Source: Albula goreensis (Eukaryota; Chordata; Actinopteri; Albuliformes; Albulidae). Taken from it: a stretch of DNA of 64,000 bases. The translations under genes were made by a program, and so were the position numbers. Shown piece by piece: positions 25,901-34,809 of this stretch. The stretch spans positions 14,055,290-14,119,289 of the forward strand of contig CM040746.1 of the NCBI GenBank assembly GCA_022829145.1, written 5' to 3'. The notes under the pieces are model-generated. The model was not told the DNA's origin. It made no database searches and saw only the letters and a program-made list of their open reading frames with translations. Each line of letters begins with the position of its first letter. Positions within the stretch are counted from its first letter, which is position 1.

Positions 25901-26190
25901 ATGGCTGATATGCAGCTAACCCAGACTATCAATCAAATTGCTGAGGAACTGAGTTCAGACGAATGCAAGATGCTGATCTACCTGTGTGGCACCCTGGACA
26001 CTGACAATTGTGTGGAAGACGTGAGAGGGAAGTTAAAATCTGTGATTAATTGTGGGGGAGTGAACCACATGTTACTGTGGGAGCTCATATTTAGGATAAA
26101 ACGGTATGACATTTTGAAGAAGGTATTACAGACGAATAAACGTGAAGTTGAAGAGATCTTGGGAAATGGAGGACATGTGTCGCAATACAG
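25901..26190 (+). CDS. cflar: CFLAR coding exon 1 (DED1)
   Basis: The exon starts at the ATG of MADMQLTQ and encodes all of DED1 to residue 96. It ends AATACAG|gtaacc, leaving two bases of an Arg codon. Confidence 0.93.
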
Positions 26191-28933
26191 GTAACCGAGT
26201 CTTTGTTCTATGCTGATTGCATACCCTAGTCTCTGCTACACAGCCCAGTGAAAGTAGACTATGCCATCCTTGAGATCAGCTACACAGGTGATTTTCACTC
26301 TGGATTCCTAATTCTGATATACAGTCTTGTCATTTCTGTATTCATGTCACTAATGCATTTAGAAATGGGCTCAAAGGTAAGTCTGCTTCAGTCAATGATG
26401 AGGTAAAAATGTGTTGATGTGCAAAAAAAAAATTCTCTTACCCTCTAGTGCAAGTATTTGGATAGTATTCTGGGGAAATACATGTTGCCATTAATGTAGA
26501 GCAAAATGTATATTCTTGATGTGGAAAAGTATACACAAAGTTCTCACATATCAGTAAAGGAAACTTTATTGTGTTCCAGAGTGTTAATGGCTGATATAAG
26601 TGATGCTCTGGGTAAAGATGACCTGCAGTCCCTCATTTTTCTGCTCAGTAATACTCTTCCAACAGGAAGAACACAAAGTGCAACGGTAAGAAACCTTATG
26701 GATTAAAATCAGTTATGAAATTTAGAAGGGCTTGTGGCACGTGTGATTGCATTGTAATGTATGGTTTTAGCAATTGCGAAAAAGCTGAATGCTTCCTTTG
26801 GTGTGCCAACATATATAAAATGTATGTAATATTAATATATAAAACCCCTCAGTAATTAACCTTAAGTAATGAATTTTATTTCTGACATTGCTTGTATTTT
26901 TATGTTACTGTGGTCTAAAGTAAATCCTGTAAAATCAGGGGGTGTTCTAATGTTACTGTGTTTCCTTCCATTTTGCAGAGTTTCCTGGATGTTGTTGTTG
27001 AGTTGGAAAAGTTAGACAAGGTGTCCTGTACAAATGTGAATCTGATTGAAGAGTGTCTGCTCAGCATCCGTAGGGTTGATCTTGCGAAGAAGGTTCAGCG
27101 ATACCGAACAGGAGGTGAGGGCTTGGGACAGGGAACACTGCTATGGCCCTGACCCTGTGTGGTTGCTTAAATGGCATGGGAGCTCTCAAAAAGCCATCCC
27201 TTTACTAGGCCGAGTCATTTAAAGCTTACATCTAACACAGCGTGTTTAGCTGACAAGAAACTTTGTGTTTCATGAAACTTTGAATTTCGTGAAATTGAAA
27301 TCAGGACCTGACAAGTGTGACTGTGCTTGAAATTTTCTTTGAGAGTACAGCAGATAGAAGCAATCTCAAATGGAAATGACCTAATGTTTTCAGCTGCGGC
27401 ATATGGTTCAGTGGAAATAGAAGCCGGATGTAAGGATGTTAGGCTGATTCTCCATTTCTGTGGAAAATGAAGAAAAACAGAAAGTGGCCACAAAATTAGT
27501 TAATCACCCTATGGCTTAGGGCTTTCTTACTGAAAGATGCAAGGACTGTCTTTGTTTCAGGTCAAGCATCCACATCAGGCATCAATGTACAAAGACAAAT
27601 GGCAAATCAACAATGTCTCAACAACATTCCGGTGAGTGACCCACCAGACCTGATGCCATAAGCCATATAATTACATAATAATTTTACACAAATTACATTG
27701 GTTACTTATCACAATTTTAATTTATTTGCATGCTTGATGTATTCACTGTATACATCTGGATACTCAGTCAAATGCCATATAAAGGATACAGATCTGACGT
27801 GTTTTGATTTTTGGCTTAACTTGGAATAATCACTATACTATACTGATGCAACCAGTCCTGGTTTCTGTCCACATAATCAGTCTGGTTTGTGCTGTTTCCC
27901 ATAGTTCCATGGGTCACCTGTGGACCCTCCTGTTCACCGCACTATACGTCACCATGTGCCCAATCCTCAGGGTAAGTCCTCTGTCATCCTTTTCCTTAAT
28001 CCGTTCTATTTGATCGATGGACATGAGTTCCTTTTGGCAAAAAAAAAAAAGGAATCGCCCTTTTTACTTTGTTAAAATGCTTTTACTCATTTCAGCTCCA
28101 GAGAACATGCAAATTGCAGTGCCTGAAACAGGATGGCAGTATGGCCAGGTGATACCAGCAGATATTTTTAAAGATTACACGCTGTGTTGCGCACCCTTTG
28201 TGACACTGGCTGACTGCATTCTCTGCTGTGAAATACCCAATTTCTCTAACCCTGCAATGGACCTCTTTACCACCTCATTTCCAATGGTCTTCACTTCACC
28301 TCATCTCCTGTGTTCGGGACCACTCAGGTCCTGTTTTTGAGAGGCCACAGTGTCTTCGGTCTCTGGCTCTAGTCAGGTGACTGACCAAATTATACAGCTA
28401 ACAGCAAGCTCTTAACTGTACTAGTGTAACATAATGTGAGTGTTTTATAACGCAAGTAATGAAACATCCAGAACTGTGGCCTCCTGGAGTAGGCTTGAGT
28501 GGACCGACCCATTGTGTGCATCATCCAGCTTTGCCTCATGTAGTAACACTACTGTTCCTGGAACAGTAGCATTAATAGTTTCTGTTGAGAATGGTGGAAC
28601 AGTAGTATTAATAGTTTCTGTAAAAACAGTGGTGGAACAGTAGTATTGATAGGCAGTTAATGTAAAACATGACTGCCTATCAATACTGATTTGCGCATAC
28701 TACACTACACATATACTACACTATACTATACTACACATACTATACCTCCATTGCACTACGTTTGGATATATGATTAGTGTGTAGTGCGATGGTAAAATTT
28801 GAGCATATAACCTTGAGTAATTGCTGCCATGTGTATTGCATTAATTTATAGTTTGTTTATATCCAAGTAGAATGTCTCAGTTTTGTGGCTGCAATTATCA
28901 CAGCCAAAACTGCTATATAATGAACATGTCCTG

Positions 28934-29007
<74 letters not shown>

Positions 29008-31001
29008 GCTTAGCTGGACAATGAAGCTTTTAAAAATCAGTTTGACAAAGGTCATCCAGCTGATGAGTGCTTTGATGTTCCACAAACCTATGAGAAGAAT
29101 AGTATAGGTATTTCACTGGGCACACTTTTACATTGATTGGAATTTTTCCAGTGATATGATGTAGAGTTTTCCAACAACCCCTTCCAACATCACAGCAGAC
29201 TTTCTTTTCAGTTTTTCCCTTTGTTAACCAGACATTATTGGTTTGGTAATGCTCCAGTGCTCCCATGTTTAATGTCCTCATTAGAGTTCTTCACTCCCTG
29301 TCCCCCTCTGCTGCAGAGCTCTGTGGAGGTGTACAGGATGCGGGCGGAGCCCCGAGGCACTTGTGTCATTATTGACTGTGTGGGCAGTGATGGTGGTAAG
29401 TACCTTTTGCTACAGACTTTTCACAGTGCTGTCTGGATTTTTCTCTTGTCTGTTAGTTGTAATCAGGAGGCATCTTATCCAGCAGTACTGAGGTGCAGTT
29501 AACGCTGTCAGCCAGTGATTAGAGTAATATGAGTTCCTGCGACTGTAAGCAAGGCTCTCAACCACCATGGACTGCAGCACACAGATCCTCCAAAATGTCA
29601 AGATTTAGCACAGAACTTTAAAGGAAGAGAATAAAAAAATTAAAAAGTGCCAGTTACCCTGGAAGGAAAGGACATCTATGGTACTAATAACTTTTCAGTC
29701 CATTATTCAGGTATTGCCAAACCTTTATAGAATAGAATAGAATTAAACTTTATTTTCCAACCAAAGCTGGCAGATCTTTTTTGGACCTACCTCAAGGGCA
29801 ACATTACCAATGACAGTCACAGCAAGCAGTACATCACATGACAGTTACAGGTAAGCAGCCTAGTGTGGTCAGAGTGGTTTAACTTTTTTCCTTTTTGTTT
29901 CCGGAGACATGTTAAAAGAGACATTCAGCCGCCTGCACTTCAGGGTGTTACTGCACAAGTGGCCCAGTTTAGAGGACATCCACTGTGTCCTGAGGGGCCA
30001 GGCCCGCACACAGGACCTCCAGGGAGACGATGCCTTCATCTGCTGCATCATCAGCAGGGCCACCAGCTCTGACCTGCTGGCTACTCAGCAGCGGGGCCCA
30101 GGACTGTCCCTAGACGGCATCCGACAGCTATTCACTGCTGAGACCTGCCCGGGGCTGGCGGGTAAGCCCAAGCTGTTCTTTATCCAGAGCTACAGCGTCT
30201 CTGAGCCCTGTGGCCAGTATGGGTACAGGGACGAGGACCTAGAGACAGACAGCCCAGCGAACACCTGTGCTGTGGAGTCCATCCCGACTGAAGCTGATGT
30301 CTTCTGGAGCCTGTGCAGGACGAACGAGCAGCAGCTGCAACGTTCCGGGCACCAGTCTGTGTACCTGAGGACACTCTGTGCAGCTCTGCTCAATGGCCAG
30401 AGGAGGTACTGCCCCAGTCCCAACATTGTTATTCAACTATAAGTGTCTATCTATCCCTCTATCAGCTTTGCTATTCATTACATATTAGTGTTCAAATCTC
30501 TTTCATTGCATTACAGTCATTTAGCTGACGCATTCATCCAAAGTGACTTACAGTTAATTAACTAACTAATGACCAATCCGCCCTGGGAGCAATGTGCAGT
30601 TAAGGGCCCTGCTCAAGGACCCAGCAGCAACAGTGTTCTTGGCTCATGGCTAGACTGGGGGGGCTTGAACCACCAACCTCAGGGGTCCCAGTCATGTACC
30701 TTAGCCAATAGACTGCAGACTAAACTTTCAGTTCATACATCAATTTCATTACTAGTTTTGAGTTTATAATGCATACTAGTTGCATTAGTTTATTATTGTA
30801 CGTACATTTCCCCTTACTAGCATTGTCCTTACAGGCCATTCCTTATGTCTCTGTTGTCATGTGATCCATTACAGGAAGCTCCATCTGGTGGATGTGCACA
30901 CAGATGTGAATGCAGTCATATACGACCATAACTGGGAGCTCCCAGGAGAGACCTATTCTGTCAGTCTGAGGCACACACTGAGGAAGAACCTGTTCATGTA
31001 G
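25901..31001 (+). CDS. cflar: CASP8 and FADD-like apoptosis regulator, c-FLIP long form (nine exons, 475 aa)
   Basis: c-FLIP is a cytosolic regulator that joins death-receptor complexes through its death-effector domains and modulates caspase-8 activation. Exons 25901-26190, 26580-26685, 26979-27114, 27561-27631, 27905-27971, 28096-28148, 29317-29395, 29907-30405 and 30875-31001 join in phase to 475 codons plus TAG, close to the human long form (480 aa). DED1 spans about residues 5-76 with a charge motif RYDI (68-71). DED2 spans about 98-173 with RVDL (164-167). A linker follows, then a caspase-like domain from about 245. Its active-site His is replaced (FICCIISRA, Arg318) and its Cys is Tyr (FFIQSYS, Tyr363), so it is catalytically dead as in mammals. 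LETD at 379-382 matches the inter-subunit cleavage position. The C-terminus HTLRKNLFM is family-typical. Confidence 0.95.
26580..26685 (+). CDS. cflar: CFLAR coding exon 2 (first half of DED2)
   Basis: The acceptor ttattgtgttccag precedes 26,580 and the donor is CAACG|gtaaga. It encodes VLMADISDALGKDDLQSL and onward, residues 97-132, ending in phase 0. Confidence 0.92.
26979..27114 (+). CDS. cflar: CFLAR coding exon 3 (second half of DED2)
   Basis: The acceptor ccttccattttgcag precedes 26,979 and the donor is ACAGGAG|gtgagg. It encodes residues 133-177, including the DED motif RVDL, and leaves one base of a Gly codon. Confidence 0.92.
27561..27631 (+). CDS. cflar: CFLAR coding exon 4 (linker)
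   Basis: The acceptor tgtctttgtttcag precedes the exon and the donor is ATTCCG|gtgagt. It encodes a Gln/Asn-rich linker (residues 178-201) and restores phase 0. No domain is expected here. Confidence 0.85.
27905..27971 (+). CDS. cflar: CFLAR coding exon 5 (linker)
   Basis: The acceptor gtgctgtttcccatag precedes the exon and the donor is CTCAGG|gtaagt. It encodes a Pro/His-rich linker (FHGSPVDPPVHRTIRHH) and leaves one base for the next exon. Confidence 0.82.
28096..28148 (+). CDS. cflar: CFLAR coding exon 6 (linker)
   Basis: The acceptor actcatttcag precedes 28,096 and the donor is GGCCAG|gtgata. It encodes APENMQIAVPETGWQYGQ, ending in phase 0 at residue 241. The frame stays open past the donor to a TGA at 28,338-28,340, so failure to splice here would add 63 residues and end the protein before the caspase-like domain. 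Confidence 0.8.
28556..28656. repeat. Short tandem repeat in CFLAR intron 6 (about 37-bp unit, 2.6 copies)
   Basis: The motif GGAACAGTAG(C/T)ATT(A/G)ATAG recurs at about 28,560, 28,596 and 28,634, followed in the first two copies by TTTCTGT. The third copy runs into a hairpin-forming inverted repeat. Confidence 0.85.
28642..28687. repeat. Perfect 16-bp inverted repeat with 14-nt loop
   Basis: Left arm agtattgataggcagt (28,642-28,657) and right arm actgcctatcaatact (28,672-28,687) are exact reverse complements. They could form a stable stem in RNA or single-stranded DNA. It lies in CFLAR intron 6 and overlaps the tandem repeat. Confidence 0.95.
28698..28748. repeat. Low-complexity TACTACAC/ACTATAC stretch
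   Basis: This is an irregular run of tactacac, actatac and catac motifs just right of the inverted repeat. Confidence 0.7.
28936..29002. repeat. (CA)n microsatellite in CFLAR intron 6
   Basis: This is a perfect CA run of about 67 bp, about 315 bp before coding exon 7. Confidence 0.98.
29317..29395 (+). CDS. cflar: CFLAR coding exon 7 (start of caspase-like domain)
   Basis: The acceptor ccccctctgctgcag precedes the exon and the donor is GATGGTG|gtaagt. It encodes VYRMRAEPRGTCVIIDC, the first beta strand of the caspase p20-like fold. Confidence 0.92.
29733..29845. mobile_element. Possible 3' fragment of a non-LTR retrotransposon
   Basis: AGAATAGAATAGAATT followed by AAACTTTATTTTCC resembles the (TAGAA)n plus ACTTTATTG(A/T)CC junction often seen at the 3' ends of fish LINEs. 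The match is short, no coding remnant is present, and the fragment lies in CFLAR intron 7. Confidence 0.35.
29907..30405 (+). CDS. cflar: CFLAR coding exon 8 (most of p20/p10-like domain)
   Basis: The acceptor tttttgtttccggag precedes 29,907 and the donor is AGAGGAG|gtactg. Residues 268-433 include the degenerate His site (SRA), the degenerate Cys site (FFIQSYS), the LETD motif and the p10-like start EADVFWSLC. The ATG at 29,909 is internal, not a start. Confidence 0.95.
30507..30722 (-). mobile_element. tRNA-derived SINE, inverted, in the last CFLAR intron
   Basis: This is the same family as the element at 23.6-23.8 kb, in the opposite orientation. The tail is catttagctgacgcattcat and the body is gggccctgctcaaggaccc. 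The box B complement is gcttgaaccaccaacc (about 30,663-30,678) and the box A complement gtcatgtaccttagcca (about 30,691-30,707). It does not disturb either splice site of the intron. Confidence 0.85.
30875..31001 (+). CDS. cflar: CFLAR coding exon 9 (last)
   Basis: The acceptor gatccattacag precedes 30,875. The exon completes an Arg codon and runs KLHLVDVHTDVNAVIYD to HTLRKNLFM, with a TAG at 30,999-31,001. Confidence 0.94.
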
Positions 31002-31463
31002 TGAAGGTGAAAATATAGCTCATTGTCTTACTCTTGTAATGAAGGTGAAAATACTATTTTTTGTTATGTTACTGTAATTAAGGAAATGCATATTTTGTTC
31101 AACATAAGCTTAATGCGATTCAGATACTTTTTTTGAAAAAGCATGGAAATATCTTTGACAACAATATTATCAAATTATATGCATTTTATTTATCAGATAT
31201 CAGATAATATTTCTATATCCATTCAAAGTTTTTTAAATTGTTTTCTACTTTTTTTACACCACCATTTTAATTTAATATTTAATTTTATCTCTAATAGTAT
31301 TCTAATAGTGTGTATATACAGTATTCCCAGTCGCAGGACTCACACTTGCTCCATGAACGGCAGCGTGTATGATATATGTGTATTCTTGGTGCAACTGTGA
31401 ATCCTATGACTGGGTGTCGGAGGCCCAGGTGGGCTATTAGCAGCTATAGTGCATTAACGAGGT

Positions 31464-31469
31464 AATAAA
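31464..31469 (+). terminator. cflar: Candidate CFLAR poly(A) signal
   Basis: An AATAAA lies about 460 bp after the stop. A second canonical copy lies at 31,905-31,910. Sequence alone does not say which is used. Confidence 0.4.
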
Positions 31470-31904
31470 AGACATTAAGTGTAGAAGTGATCAGACTCAT
31501 CACTCTGTAGCAACCACTACTGGCTGGCTGAGTGACTGCAAGTAAGTAAGCCAAGCATACTGGTGTGCTGATTGCATGTTCCTCTGATGACACAGACAAC
31601 TTGTCACTGTGACACATCAGTAGTGCAAAACAGTAGTGGCAAGCTTGTCAGCATGTGAATTGTGATTTACCGCTCCTTTGTGGGTCTGTGGGAGAATATC
31701 AGTGTGGTGGGGCTGATTATTTTGCAAACTATCCTGGCTGTGGTGCATACAAGAGATACAGAGCGAGGACTCACTAGCTAGGTTCTGGTCCTGTAAAGCT
31801 CCATTCAACTCATAAATAATATGCTCAAAAATGTGTGCTTCTCCACTATTGTTGGAGAGCTCATATCAATGCCTTTTTGATCATGCCATCCCCACCAGAG
31901 AAAC

Positions 31905-31910
31905 AATAAA
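31905..31910 (+). terminator. cflar: Alternative CFLAR poly(A) signal
   Basis: A second AATAAA, about 900 bp after the stop, is in a less A-rich setting than the first. Confidence 0.3.
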
Positions 31911-31919
31911 GTGATGGCT

Positions 31920-34250
31920 AACAAGTGAGCAAGATAAGCAAGCTAGTCAGTAGCTGTGTTACTATTTATCCCATATAGAAATAGAATTAGAAGGTTTTTG
32001 TTGTGCTCTCAGATGTCAAAAAGGTATGATTGAAAGGTATGAGGTATGATAGCTGATTTAGGATTAACACAAGGAGGCTTTACAGATGCAGAAAATGCAG
32101 AGGTGACAGTAGTTGAGTGTGATGGTGCTTTGGTAAATAAGGATCATGATTAAGTCATTTCTATGTGTTGTAGATATTAAATCAGTGTAGGATCTCACTT
32201 CACAGTCTGTTGGCAAAGTTGATAAGGGCCCCGATTATCATTATCACTTTTCGCTGCATTAGCCTGGCACTACACCACAGCTTAGTTTGTATACTGCAAG
32301 TTGTTTATGAATGTGTTCAGTTTAAGGGGTGTGAATGCTTTTGGGGAGTATTTGATATGCTCATGCAGTTTTTTGTATGTTTCCTCCATGTTTCTGTATA
32401 TTAATCATTTGGTATCTTAACACAGTAAGCCACTTCAATGAAGAAACCATTCAAGATCTTACTTGTCGATAAAATTATTTGTATGTCTTTCATATAGCAT
32501 ATGTAGCAATTGACTTATGATTGTGTATTTGATCATCAGAGGCAGCTCAGACACACACCTGTTTCCCATGGTATGTGATGCAGTCCACCAGTTGAGTAGT
32601 GCAGTATTGTGAGGAATATGACAACCCATGCAGAGCTGGTGTAGACCGACTGCAGGTACCTGACTGGCCAGAGGGATGGGGACATCCCACCCCTCACAAC
32701 ACTATGGACAAATATGGACCAGTCACAATCAGTACTGACAGTCAAGATTCAAAATCACACCATTTGCATACAATAAACTAATTGAAAGTGCTTTCACAAG
32801 TAAAACACACAATAGTCATGTACAAGCATTACATTTACATAGTGTATATGTAACTTATATCTCTTAGACTTGCTGAAAATAAAACATTTGACAGAAACAT
32901 CTAGTTTTGAAGTTCAGCTTTTAGAATCAATAAGCTAACTAGCTGTGGCTGGTAATTTGAAATAACTGCATGAAGTTACTCAATGTGTTCGCAGTAAATG
33001 TTAACATTTGTGTACCAATAAAACATAATCTTTCCAGTGTCTATTTCCTCTCCATTGTTATTTCTGTCATATGTAGGTTTTAAAATATTTTAATTAATTT
33101 GCATAATGCAGTGGGCTATGAGAATCGCCACCCCTCATGTTGCCGAACTCCACTTGGCATGTTGCAGCCAATCAACCTCGACTAGCGTGGAGCTCACCCA
33201 ATCCAGGAGCTGCGCACGAGCCGAGCCTGAAATTTTCCTTTTGAAATGAAACGTTCAGGGGTACACAATGTTTGAACAACATTTCATCTAATGTAACTAC
33301 CATATTTCACCTTTTTAATCAGGAAAGTATGTTGTGTTATATTCAATAATTTAGCATTTTTATTCCAGCTCTCACGACAGGGACCGTATGGCCCATTCCT
33401 TGTTAGATTACATAAATTCGCACTTCGTATTTTCACTGTACCAAAAAATTAATCGTGAACCATGGGTTTGGTGAACCACTGCATTTTATCGTGCTGATAA
33501 AACATTTATATTAAATCATAAACGACTTCGTGGTTGGCACTGGCTTCTGACTGTGAACGGGATGTGGTCACTTGCTATTCGACTTTGTGTCGCTAGATGG
33601 AAATCAAGTACTATACTGCTGAGTTTCACAAAAGGTAGCCTAGTTTGAAGGTCTCGGTTAGAAAAATATTATAGTGACTAATTGTACTGGGGATAGGTCT
33701 CACTCAGTTACCTGTGAAATTGCATTTCAACTAACTATACAATGGTAATTGTTTACACTTAATTATAAATATTTAGTGGCCATATGCAAAAATGCATACA
33801 AACATCAAACTACAAGTTAATATTGAATACATTTTTCTCCTTGAGCGATTGATTCTTTAACCTATTTGTGGATTGATTGCAATAGGGTTAAAATATAGTC
33901 ATTTACTTAAAGGCACCATATTTGATAAAAAGTATTTCCATTGAAACTTGACGTTCAATAAAACCGACAGTAAAAGCAAAATTAAAATAATTTCCCACTA
34001 TGTTAAAGGAAAAGGTAAGTTATTCTCAGCTGCATTCAGAGGGCCTAAAATGTATTTATATTTTTAATAGCCAACGAATAACGTCTAGTGTGTCTCAAAT
34101 CCTCCTAATGTATGTATAGCTCATTTTGCAGTTCGTTTTTCAAATGTCATACGATTTGTGGTTATTTTATGTAATCGTCAAATATGTATTCACTATAAAA
34201 CAAATGTTTAGACATTAACACAAGTAGCCTGCCAAGCACCGGTACCGGTC
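31920..34250. other. CFLAR-DIP2 intergenic region
   Basis: No coding exon is recognised here. A slightly CpG-bearing block at about 33,120-33,250 holds a CCAAT motif (gcagccaatcaac) and a TGCGCA-type NRF1-like core (ctgcgcacgag). It may be an upstream regulatory block of the DIP2 gene, or unrelated. The rest is AT-rich. Confidence 0.4.
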
Positions 34251-34254
34251 CACA

Positions 34255-34685
34255 GGTAGGCTTGCCCCCTGCCCAGCCAGAAACGCGCGAGCGGATGTGC
34301 ACGCGCACCTTATACGGCGGTGTTCGAGCTGTAGCTGGCTGCAATGGCGGCTCGGTAAGGTGAAGTGGGATGGCACCGTGAGTGGAATGAGTTCTTCTAA
34401 TTTTGACAGGACGTCAATAAGACGAAATCGTTGGAATAAAAGGAAAAAACGTCTATGTAAGAGGGGCTCAAGCAGTGGACTGGGGAGAAACAGAGAGGTC
34501 TGTCCATGCCATAGTCCGAACGAAAACAAGAATATCGGTAAGCAGTTTGAAAGCTTTACCAGCGAGCGGGCTCAGTGTGTACAGTAACCACCACCCAGCA
34601 GCCGCTTACTTACAGAACGGAGCAAGTAGGTTAGCCAGCTGTAGACCGTATCTGATCGGTCAGAAGTAGACTGAAGCGGGATACC
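34255..34685 (+). promoter_or_regulatory. DIP2 promoter / 5' leader, CpG-bearing
   Basis: CpG density rises sharply here (aaacgcgcgagcgg, gcacgcgcacc, atacggcgg). A GCAATGGCGGC motif near 34,339-34,349 resembles a YY1 site, and its ATG opens a four-codon upstream frame. A second upstream ATG at 34,387 opens a 66-residue basic frame ending at 34,587. Possible donors at 34,351 (GCTCG|gtaagg) and 34,537 (ATATCG|gtaagc) suggest alternative leader exons. The start site is not resolved. Confidence 0.5.
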
Positions 34686-34809
34686 ATGGCTGAGCGGAAT
34701 TCCACTGGATTACTGATGATGATGCTGGAGCCGACACCGGCAATAGCGATGACCCTCCCCGTCGAGGTTCGAGAAAAGCTGGCAGAGCTTGAGTTGGAGC
34801 TCTCCGAAG
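34686..34809 (+). CDS. dip2b: DIP2-family protein, first coding exon (partial; DIP2B-like)
   Basis: The ATG in a good Kozak context (taccATGG) opens MAERNSTG, then LEPTPAIAM, then LPVEVREKLAELELELSEG. It ends at a consensus donor (CCGAAG|gtaagc) after 41 codons plus one base. The segment ending LAELELELSEG is the near-invariant start of the DMAP1-binding domain in DIP2 (disco-interacting protein 2) proteins, and the intron falls where DIP2 exon 1 ends. MAER plus LEPTPA resembles DIP2B more than DIP2A or DIP2C. An extra stretch rich in Leu/Met makes this N-terminus a few residues longer than I expect. Full-length proteins are about 1,550-1,600 aa with two AMP-ligase-like domains; the rest lies beyond the window. 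The paralogue assignment is less sure than the family. Confidence 0.82.

Noticed and set aside
30180..30436. Several minus-strand open frames of 64-78 codons
   Set aside because: They are shadows of the GC-richer CFLAR exon 8 on the other strand, with no recognisable protein.
29909..30442. A stand-alone 177-aa gene
   Set aside because: This is CFLAR exon 8. The first Met is an internal residue right after the acceptor, and the last codons after 30,405 are intron.
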